Origin: DATFDN01 sp963762525
GTDB taxonomy: Bacteria > Pseudomonadota > Alphaproteobacteria > Acetobacterales > Acetobacteraceae
NCBI GenBank assembly: GCA_963762525.1
Contig: CAVXKT010000002.1
Span: forward strand, 558,001-622,000
Direction: 5' to 3'
DNA length: 64,000 nucleotides
A program made the translations under genes and the position numbers. Numbering within the stretch: the stretch's first letter is position 1; each line of letters opens with the position of its first letter. This document shows positions 58,160 to 64,000 of the stretch, piece by piece. The notes beneath the pieces were generated by a model. It worked only from the letters and a program-made list of their open reading frames with translations, was not told the DNA's origin and searched no databases.

Positions 58160-59134
58160 TCAGCCGAAGCGGGCGGTCAGCGCATCCATGATCGAATCAT
58201 AGTTGCGCGCGAGCCCCGCCACCGTCTCGGCGGCGCGCTCGGATTTGCGTTTACCGGCGATGCGCGCGAGCTGGAATTGCAGCGCCTTCGCGCCCGCGGC
58301 GACGCGGTCGCAGTCCTCGGCGATCGGCTCCAGCCCCGCCTCTCCGTGGCGTTCGACCCAGCGCAGATAGGAGCCCAGCAGCTCGTAATTGGCGCCGATC
58401 TGGCGGGTCGTGTGGAAGGCGTACACGTGATAAAAGAGCTCGTCCTCCTCCATCAATCGCGCGGCGTGCTCGGCCAGCACCTCGGCGTAGAGCCGGAACG
58501 GGTTCGCCTCCGGCCGGCGGCGCAGATGCTTGCGCAGCAGATCGTGCGAGGCGGCCACCAGCTGCGCGCCCTCGAGCGCCGGAAACCGGCGATACGCCAA
58601 CTCGGCGAACGGCGGCAGAATGTCCTCCTGCGCGGCGAACCGTTCGCCGCGGCGGAAGATGCCGTCATAGTCCTCGGCTTCGAGCTCCCAGCAGCCGTTG
58701 GCGTGGAAGTAGCGCAGCCACCGCGCCGAGGGATCGATGTCGATGGCGCCCATGGTGGTCTTCACATGCACCATGCGATAGCTGGTGGCCCGCGTGTCCG
58801 GCAGAAACCAGCCGTCCACCTCCGCCAGCACCACCCGCCCCCGCTTGAGCTGCTCGACCGTGTGCCGCTCCAGGCTGTCGTAGCAGGAGATCTCGTGGAC
58901 GATGATGCCGTACAGCCGCTCCAGATCCTCGTGCGGCGTCTTGAAGAACGTGAACTGGTCGCCCTCGAAATCCATCGCCAGCGTAAACGCGAGCGAGGCC
59001 GTCGCATCGAGCTGCCAATAGTCCAGCAACCCGATCCAGAGGTCCATGTAGCAATTGGCCAGCGGCCAGTTGCGCTCGGCCGCCTGCAGGGCGCAGCTTC
59101 CGGGCGGCTTGATGATCTGACTGATCTGGTTCAT
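58160..59134 (-). CDS. DUF1839 family protein
   Basis: A 324-residue protein (MNQISQIIKPPGSCALQAAE at the start). No catalytic motif can be named. It contains ERNWPLANCYMDLWIGLLDYW and MDFEGDQFTFFKTPHEDLE, which fit DUF1839, a family found beside amino acid:[carrier protein] ligases. The ATG at 59134 overlaps the ligase stop (ATGA), so they are coupled. It may take the aminoacyl group from the carrier protein, but that is inference. Confidence 0.75.
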   Translation of the reverse strand: MNQISQIIKPPGSCALQAAERNWPLANCYMDLWIGLLDYWQLDATASLAFTLAMDFEGDQFTFFKTPHEDLERLYGIIVHEISCYDSLERHTVEQLKRGRVVLAEVDGWFLPDTRATSYRMVHVKTTMGAIDIDPSARWLRYFHANGCWELEAEDYDGIFRRGERFAAQEDILPPFAELAYRRFPALEGAQLVAASHDLLRKHLRRRPEANPFRLYAEVLAEHAARLMEEDELFYHVYAFHTTRQIGANYELLGSYLRWVERHGEAGLEPIAEDCDRVAAGAKALQFQLARIAGKRKSERAAETVAGLARNYDSIMDALTARFG

Positions 59135-60048
59135 GCGCGGTCCCACAGCACGGCACGGACCTCGGCCGGCCATTCGCGCGCATCGAGGCCGTGGTGTCGG
59201 AACAGCGCCAGCACGATGCGCTCCAGCCCGAAGCCGATGCAGGCGGTGTGCGCCGGCCCGCCGGCGGCGGTGCGAATGCCCCAGGTCTGACCGAAATGGT
59301 CGCCGTGATAGTTGAAGCTCATGCAGGCGGTCGGATGGTCGGTGCTGGTCACCGGAATCAGCAGCTCGAACTTGAACTTCTGTTCGCGCTGGCTGTCGGC
59401 CAGCAGCTTGCCGGAGCGGCCGAAGAAGGGATCGTTGGCGACGTCGATCTCGTGCGGCAGGCGCAGACGGGTGAAGAACGCGCGGCCGTATTCCATCCAG
59501 CCGTCGCGGAAGGTCAGCACCTGCTCGGCCGAGCCGATGCGCACGTATTCCTGCATCTGGAACAGCTGCATCCGGACCGGGTCGATCGAGGGCTCGCGGC
59601 GGAAGCACCAGGAGCGGACGTCGAACAGGCGACCGTCTTGCGGCAACGGGCCGCGGCGGGCGGTGATCGGATAGACCGGGTAGCAGGCGGCCGGCGTCAG
59701 CGCGAGGTCGGTGGGCTTCTGCCCGTCCAGCCACTCGTCGCCGTCGGCCTCCATGCAGTGCAGCATCGCCCGGTGCTCGCGCTCGGTGCCGCAGAATGCG
59801 TGCACGGTTCCGGCCAGCTGGGGAAAGCTCTTGAAGTAACCCGCCCGCACCAGCCCCTCGCGCTGCATCCCGGGCGGGAAGCGCAGCAGCTCGGCGTGGC
59901 GCGGACGCCCCCACTCGCCGAGGCGGGCGGCGATGCGCTCCAGCACTTCCTCGAACATCTGGTTGCGGCCATACAGACCATCGACGCCGGTGGGCAGCAG
60001 CAGGCCGGAGGCGAAAAGCTGTTCGAGATAGGTGGGCTGCGCGTCCAT
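59131..60048 (-). CDS. amino acid:[carrier protein] ligase (class II aaRS-like)
   Basis: A 305-residue truncated homologue of seryl-tRNA synthetase catalytic domains. It lacks the tRNA-binding coiled-coil. Motif 2 is seen around VRSWCFRREPSIDPVRMQLF with the metal-ligand Cys, and motif 3 as IGFGLERIVLALF. Characterised relatives from Bradyrhizobium and others activate Gly or Ala with ATP and load it on a small carrier protein, not on tRNA. The carrier protein gene is two genes upstream. The ATG at 60048 overlaps the dehydrogenase stop by one base. Confidence 0.85.
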   Translation of the reverse strand: MDAQPTYLEQLFASGLLLPTGVDGLYGRNQMFEEVLERIAARLGEWGRPRHAELLRFPPGMQREGLVRAGYFKSFPQLAGTVHAFCGTEREHRAMLHCMEADGDEWLDGQKPTDLALTPAACYPVYPITARRGPLPQDGRLFDVRSWCFRREPSIDPVRMQLFQMQEYVRIGSAEQVLTFRDGWMEYGRAFFTRLRLPHEIDVANDPFFGRSGKLLADSQREQKFKFELLIPVTSTDHPTACMSFNYHGDHFGQTWGIRTAAGGPAHTACIGFGLERIVLALFRHHGLDAREWPAEVRAVLWDRA

Positions 60049-61208
60049 CAGAAGATCCTTGAAGCGGGCTTGTGCATCAGCAGCAGACTGGCGGTGTTCT
60101 CCTGGATGCGGTCGTTGCTGATCATGAGCGGTGCCGACATCAGATCGCGCAGATGCCGCCCCAGGCTGCATTCGCTGTCGTTGCGATAGGCGTTGATGCC
60201 GCAAATGCGGAAGGCCTGATGCACCACCTCCAGGCACAGCTCGGAGACGGTGGTCTTCAGGTTGTTCATGTCGGCGGTGAACGGCAGCGATTGCGGCACG
60301 CCGCCGGCGGTGCGCGCCGTCTCGTATGCCTCCAGCGCCGCGCCGAGGCGCGCCTCGATCGCCGACAGCAGCCCATAGCCCTGCGACAGCCGCCGGCCCG
60401 CGGCGCCGAGCCCCGACGACGAGCCGCGCGCCGACTTGCGAAGATACTCGCGCGCCTTCGCCATCGCATCCTGCGCGATCCCCAGCCACAGGCTGCCCCA
60501 GAGCAGGTGCGATACCGGAACCATGCTCTGCGCCATGATGTCGGCGAACGGCGCCGGCAGCACCTGGTCGGGGATGCCGGCCATGCGCATCACGAACCCC
60601 TCGGTGCAGGTGCCGCGCATCCCGAGCGCATCCCAGCCGGAGGTCTGCTCGAGCGTGTAGTCGCCACGCACCGCCGTCACCAGCACCTGATCGTTGCCGG
60701 GCGAGGCGCCGGCGCGGCGCGCGGTGATGAGCAGCGCGTCGGCGGCACGGCCGTAGGAGACGGAAGGCGCCTTCTTCTCCAGCTGGATGCGGCCTTCGGT
60801 TTCCTCGACGGCGCAGATGCTCTCGTTCATGCGACCGCCGGTGCCGACCTCGGAAGTGACGGAGGCGAGCAGCAGCTGCTCGGCGGCGATCCGGCGCATG
60901 AAATCGCGATACCATGCGCTGTCGCCGCGGTGATCGACGATCGCGCAGATCTGGATCTGGTGCATGGCATAGATCATGCCGCTGGCCGCGCAGGAACGCG
61001 CGAGCGCATTGCACAACCCGGCGGCGTCGCGCAGCGATCGCCCCTGACCGCCGAACTCGACGGGGATCAGCGTACTCAGCAACTCACCCTTGCGCAGCGC
61101 GGCAAAAGTTTCGTGCGGAAAGCGGCTGTCGCGATCGACGGCGCCGGCATGCTCGGCGGCGATCTTCGCCGCCAGCGCCGCCGCGGCTTCCTTGGGATCG
61201 GTCATCAC
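60048..61208 (-). CDS. acyl-CoA dehydrogenase-like flavoprotein acting with the carrier protein
   Basis: A 386-residue ACAD-fold protein. FGGQGRSLRDAAGLCNALAR and SVTSEVGTGGRMNESICAVE are ACAD-like, and the C-terminus has ICGINAYRNDSECSLGRHLR. In carrier-protein settings such enzymes oxidise aminoacyl or acyl groups tethered by phosphopantetheine. Its overlap with both the carrier protein gene (four bases) and the ligase gene points to that use. It is clearly diverged from the catabolic dehydrogenases at 29-33 kb. Confidence 0.82.
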   Translation of the reverse strand: MMTDPKEAAAALAAKIAAEHAGAVDRDSRFPHETFAALRKGELLSTLIPVEFGGQGRSLRDAAGLCNALARSCAASGMIYAMHQIQICAIVDHRGDSAWYRDFMRRIAAEQLLLASVTSEVGTGGRMNESICAVEETEGRIQLEKKAPSVSYGRAADALLITARRAGASPGNDQVLVTAVRGDYTLEQTSGWDALGMRGTCTEGFVMRMAGIPDQVLPAPFADIMAQSMVPVSHLLWGSLWLGIAQDAMAKAREYLRKSARGSSSGLGAAGRRLSQGYGLLSAIEARLGAALEAYETARTAGGVPQSLPFTADMNNLKTTVSELCLEVVHQAFRICGINAYRNDSECSLGRHLRDLMSAPLMISNDRIQENTASLLLMHKPASRIF

Positions 61209-61468
61209 ACCGCCTGCTCGGCACGCAACTCGGCCACCGCGCGGGAGAGATTGCCGATCGAGGAGAACGACTTGCGCGACAGCAGATGCTCGGGAAATTC
61301 GATGTCGAAGGTCTCCTCGATCGACATCAGCACATTGACGATCGCCAGCGAGTCGAGTCCGGCGGCAAACAGATCCGCATCGTCATCCAACGTGCCTACG
61401 GGAATGGCGAGGCGCCCGCTGCTGGCCAGGATGGCCCGGATATCCTCGTTCATCACATCGACGTTCAT
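61205..61468 (-). CDS. acyl/aminoacyl carrier protein
   Basis: An 87-residue carrier protein. The phosphopantetheine Ser is in LFAAGLDSLAIVNVLMSIEE (DSL), followed by FDIEFPEHLLSRKSFSSIG. The start is taken as the ATG at 61468 (MNVDVMNEDIRAILA); 61477 and 61453 are alternatives. It heads the operon and is the likely acceptor of the amino acid loaded by the ligase at 59131. It is too diverged from the fatty acid AcpP (no GADSLDTVE) to be the housekeeping protein. Confidence 0.9.
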   Translation of the reverse strand: MNVDVMNEDIRAILASSGRLAIPVGTLDDDADLFAAGLDSLAIVNVLMSIEETFDIEFPEHLLSRKSFSSIGNLSRAVAELRAEQAV

Positions 61469-61814
61469 GCAACCCATCCCATTCCCTAAGCAAACCAGCG
61501 CCTTGTCTCGACCGGCCGGACCCATTTTGGCACTTCCACGCCGCCGTTCACAACGGTTACGAAAGAGCCCTTTCTACCCGGCTCCTGACCGGTGATGCTT
61601 CACATTCACTTCACCCTACGTGGCTCACGATCGCGGCATCTTTTCGGACCGCGATCCGGCTTGTCGCTAACCCCGAAAAGCAAGCGCCGTGCCACCGGAA
61701 ACCGCTGTCGTTGCGGCGGCCATGCGAGAGCCCGAAGCGGAATGTTCCGAAGTCGGCGTCGCCACGCGTTACGTAGCGGGCCTTTACGCGTCCGCCCCGT
61801 TCCGCCGGCGGCGT
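61469..61814. other. 346-base gap between the carrier-protein operon and the LLM gene
   Basis: This gap should hold the promoter of the minus-strand operon starting at 61468, but no clear -35/-10 pair is visible. It contains no repeat of the families seen elsewhere and no convincing gene. Part of it is less GC-rich than the flanks, fitting a regulatory region. Confidence 0.5.
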
Positions 61815-62876
61815 TCAGGCTTCGGCGCGACGATATCGCGGGATCACCTCGCGGCAGAGCAGTTGCAGCGACTGCATCACCAGCGGATGCGGAATGCGCC
61901 CGCCGCAGTTCAATTCCGCGAGCACCCCGTCGAGCTGCAGCTCCGCGCGAAGCGCACGCAGCCGCTCGCAAACGGCATCCGGGACGCCGACGACGATCTT
62001 CTCGGCCAGTACCTCGTCGTAATCGATGCTCCGCAGCCGCTGCCCCCGCTCGGCGCGCTGCTCGACGGCGCGCGCGCCCGAGCGGCCGGCGGAATCCTCG
62101 AGCTGCGCGCCGAGCGCGCGGTAAAAGGCCATGATGCTCGCCTCCGGCTCCGCCCGTGCCCGCTCGGCCGAGCGGCCGATATGGACCGGCACCCGCAGAT
62201 AGACCCGCCCCTCCCCGGGATGGCCGGCCGAGCGCCAACCCTGCCGATAGGCGGCGAGCAGCGGACCGAGCTCCGAGAGGGTGCCGAGGCGAACGGCGCA
62301 GAAGATCGGAAAGCCCATGGCGCCGATGGCGGCGTAGGTATCGGCGCTGGTGGCGGCGATGCGGATCTCGGGGTGCGGCGTCTGGTGCGGCTTCGGCACC
62401 AGGCAGACGTCGTCGAACCGATAGAACTCACCGGCGTAGCTGAAGCGCTCCCGGGTCCACGCCCGCCGCAACACTTCCAGCACTTCGGCGAACCGCTGGC
62501 GGCTCTCGGCATAGGGAATGCCGTAGGCCTCGTAAGTGCGCGGGAAGCCGCTCCGACCGACGCCGAGGATCAGGCGGCCCGCGCTCAGATGATCGACGGT
62601 CGCCGCCTCCTCGGCCAGCCGCAGCGGGTGACACAGCGGCAGCACCTGCACGGCGATGCCGATCTTGATCCGCCGCGTGCGCGCCGCGATGGCGGCGGCG
62701 ATGGTCAGCGGCGCCGCCAGCACCGAACGCTCGGGCGCGACATGCAGCTCGGCCAGCCACAGCACGTCGAGCCCGCTCTGTTCGGCGGCGTCCACCAGCT
62801 CGAAGCTCTCGGCGAAGGCGGCGGCCTCGGACTGCCCGGGCGAGCGCTGGAACTCGTGAAACATGCCGAACTCCAT
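61815..62876 (-). CDS. LLM-class flavin-dependent oxidoreductase
   Basis: A 353-residue bacterial luciferase-like protein. Motifs are LDVLWLAELHVAPERSVLAA, LPLCHPLRLAEEAATVDHLS and GRLILGVGRSGFPRTYEAYG, which form the flavin-binding barrel. It depends on reduced flavin from another protein. It is on the same strand as the carrier-protein operon and upstream of it but 346 bases away, so joint action is possible and not shown. Confidence 0.88.
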   Translation of the reverse strand: MEFGMFHEFQRSPGQSEAAAFAESFELVDAAEQSGLDVLWLAELHVAPERSVLAAPLTIAAAIAARTRRIKIGIAVQVLPLCHPLRLAEEAATVDHLSAGRLILGVGRSGFPRTYEAYGIPYAESRQRFAEVLEVLRRAWTRERFSYAGEFYRFDDVCLVPKPHQTPHPEIRIAATSADTYAAIGAMGFPIFCAVRLGTLSELGPLLAAYRQGWRSAGHPGEGRVYLRVPVHIGRSAERARAEPEASIMAFYRALGAQLEDSAGRSGARAVEQRAERGQRLRSIDYDEVLAEKIVVGVPDAVCERLRALRAELQLDGVLAELNCGGRIPHPLVMQSLQLLCREVIPRYRRAEA

Positions 62877-62905
62877 GGCGCTCCTCCCGGGGGTCGCGGA
62901 TCAGC

Positions 62906-63110
62906 CTACAATGCGCCGGCCAGTCTGAGGAGGATGGGCGCCAGTGCGCGCCCGGCGGCCTCGCAGGCGGCCTCGTTCGGATGCACCCGATCACCGCTGT
63001 CGTAGCCCGGTTTGTAAGTCACCGGATCGCCGCCGATCCCCCACACGGCAGCGAGATCAAGCAGCCCGAAGCCGCGCCGGGCGGCGGTTGCGCGGACCCG
63101 GTCGTTGGAT
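62906..63110 (-). pseudogene. C-terminal remnant of an SGNH/GDSL hydrolase
   Basis: The minus-strand frame ending with TAG at 62906-62908 reads GFGLLDLAAVWGIGGDPVTY, then SGDRVHPNEAACEAAGRALA. SGDRVHPNE is the block V Asp-x-x-His site of SGNH hydrolases. The frame shows no family likeness beyond about 63110, where opposite-strand MBOAT sequence begins. The catalytic Ser of block I is missing, so this is a remnant. Such hydrolases often accompany MBOAT proteins in polysaccharide O-acetylation. Confidence 0.6.
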
Positions 63111-63339
63111 GACCCGGCTTCTGACCGCGCGCGGGTATCGCAGCCTGGCGCAAAACCCCTGGTATCGGACGACCATGCGCGGTCTGACCTTCACCTGGTT
63201 CGCCTTCACGCTGTTGTGGTTCTGGAGCAGCTGGGGTCAGATGAGCCAGCTGCTCGGTCTGGCCGTGCCACGCGCCCACCAGAAAGAAGGTGACCAGCAT
63301 AAATTGCGCGCGCCGCCAATTCGCCGGACCCGAGCATGA
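63107..63339 (+). pseudogene. C-terminal remnant of an MBOAT-like membrane acyltransferase
   Basis: From an ATG at 63107 the frame gives MTRLLTARGYRSLAQNPWYR and TFTWFAFTLLWFWSSWGQMS, which resembles the last membrane helix of MBOAT (AlgI-type) proteins, ending RAPPIRRTRA. Only about 77 residues remain, without the catalytic His. It abuts the SGNH remnant in the opposite orientation at about 63107, suggesting a deletion or inversion that removed the 5' parts of both genes. Confidence 0.5.
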
Positions 63340-63531
63340 TTATTATTGTTACAGTAGCGACAACAGCCATTTTGACATAGTCGCGAAACGAGGCGCGAAA
63401 ACCATCCGTGCGCGAAGGCTATGCAAAACGATATGTTCGCTTGTCAACCCGGTCGCCGGGCCTTCGCGCCCCGATTTGACGAACGAAGTTGCCGTCACCA
63501 TGCTGTAAGATCGCTATCGGAAAGGACGAGA

Positions 63532-64000
63532 ATGGCGCTGAGCCGAACCGCCCGCGTCAATTTGCTGATCGGCAACGGGCACTTCCTGTCGCATTTCTAT
63601 ATGCTGTGCCTGCCGCCGATGTTCCTCGCCTGGCAGAAGAGCTTCGCGGTCAGCTTTGCCGAGCTCGGGCTCGCCATCGCGCTGATGTCGGGCACCACGG
63701 CGCTGTTGCAGACGCCGGTCGGGTTCCTCGTGGACCGGCATGGCGCGCGGCCGTTCCTGGTCGGCGGCACGCTGCTGATGTCGCTGTCGATCGCGGCGAT
63801 GGGATTGACCGCCCATTTCTGGCAGATCCTCGGGCTCGCGGTGCTGTCGGGCGTCGGCAACTCGGTCATCCACCCGGCCGACTACGCGATCATCAGCGGC
63901 GCGGTGGACAAGGACCGCATGGGCCGCTCCTTCGCGCTGCACACCTTCAGCGGCAATCTTGGCTTCTCCGCCGCCCCGCCGGCGATCGCCGTCCTGATGG
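63532..64000 (+). CDS. MFS transporter, N-terminal part (runs off the window)
   Basis: The frame is open from ATG 63532 to the end, at least 156 residues. It has several hydrophobic segments and the MFS loop 2-3 motif as VGFLVDRHGARPFLVGG. VLSGVGNSVIHPADYAIISG resembles transporters of the fosmidomycin-resistance/NarK-like kind. The substrate is unknown. The 192 bases before it are AT-richer and likely hold its promoter. Confidence 0.8.
   Translation, partial: MALSRTARVNLLIGNGHFLSHFYMLCLPPMFLAWQKSFAVSFAELGLAIALMSGTTALLQTPVGFLVDRHGARPFLVGGTLLMSLSIAAMGLTAHFWQILGLAVLSGVGNSVIHPADYAIISGAVDKDRMGRSFALHTFSGNLGFSAAPPAIAVLM

Noticed and set aside
63372..63400. Promoter of the MFS gene at TTGACA 63372-63377
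   Set aside because: No acceptable -10 hexamer at 16-19 bases.

Overview
The window is GC-rich chromosomal DNA from an alphaproteobacterium, most likely a member of the Acetobacteraceae (Rhodospirillales). The evidence is gltD-gltB beside an NDUFA9-like fragment, a his cluster of the form hisB-DUF2628-hisH-GNAT-hisA-hisF-hisE, an FzlA-like GST, the hopanoid C-3 methylase HpnR and the palindromic intergenic repeats typical of the class. The family-level placement is inference. About ten genes carry one-base frameshifts in otherwise intact reading frames. The sequence may therefore contain consensus errors, and broken genes should be read with that in mind.

Layout. 0-6.4 kb: end of an NDUFA9-like gene, then glutamate synthase gltD and gltB. 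6.4-11.5 kb: two small membrane proteins, a LysR regulator, FzlA-like GST, a PhyH-type dioxygenase, and two exported proteins (a PRC-barrel protein and an 11-residue-repeat protein). 11.6-16.5 kb: imuC/dnaE2 broken by many indels, an HNH endonuclease, and cysK. 16.5-20.7 kb (minus): livH, nagA, nitroreductase and GST, then arsR-SRPBCC behind a 39-bp palindrome. 20.8-22.0 kb: a low-GC two-gene split borosin RiPP locus, a precursor peptide with a hydrophobic core followed by an alpha-N-methyltransferase. 22.0-27.4 kb: SRAP protein, the his cluster, and a HIT protein. 27.4-28.9 kb: hpnR. 29-42 kb: a catabolic/CoA region with two paralogous acyl-CoA dehydrogenases separated by a toxin-antitoxin pair, a third dehydrogenase, an alpha/beta hydrolase without its nucleophile Ser, LLM oxidoreductase, a gamma-glutamyltransferase-like enzyme, two paralogous ABC substrate-binding proteins with a 37-residue peptide gene between them, a lipase and an enoyl-CoA hydratase. 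42-45 kb: SDR and an orphan molybdenum hydroxylase large subunit.

45-51 kb encodes polysaccharide synthesis and export (flippase, polytopic membrane protein, BY-kinase/Wzz, Wza-like lipoprotein). 51-54 kb is a lower-GC island with a 33-bp periodic repeat array, an EACC1-like membrane protein, a truncated reverse transcriptase, a 3-TM protein and a Fic protein. 54-61.5 kb (minus) is one tightly coupled operon: carrier protein, acyl-CoA dehydrogenase, amino acid:[carrier protein] ligase, DUF1839, a GH2 glycosidase and a double alpha/beta hydrolase of exosortase-associated type. It looks like a pathway that loads an amino acid on a carrier protein, oxidises it, and acts near a surface polysaccharide. 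The window closes with an LLM oxidoreductase, abutting remnants of an SGNH hydrolase and an MBOAT acyltransferase, and the start of an MFS transporter.

The most novel points are the split borosin locus and the aminoacyl-carrier-protein operon.
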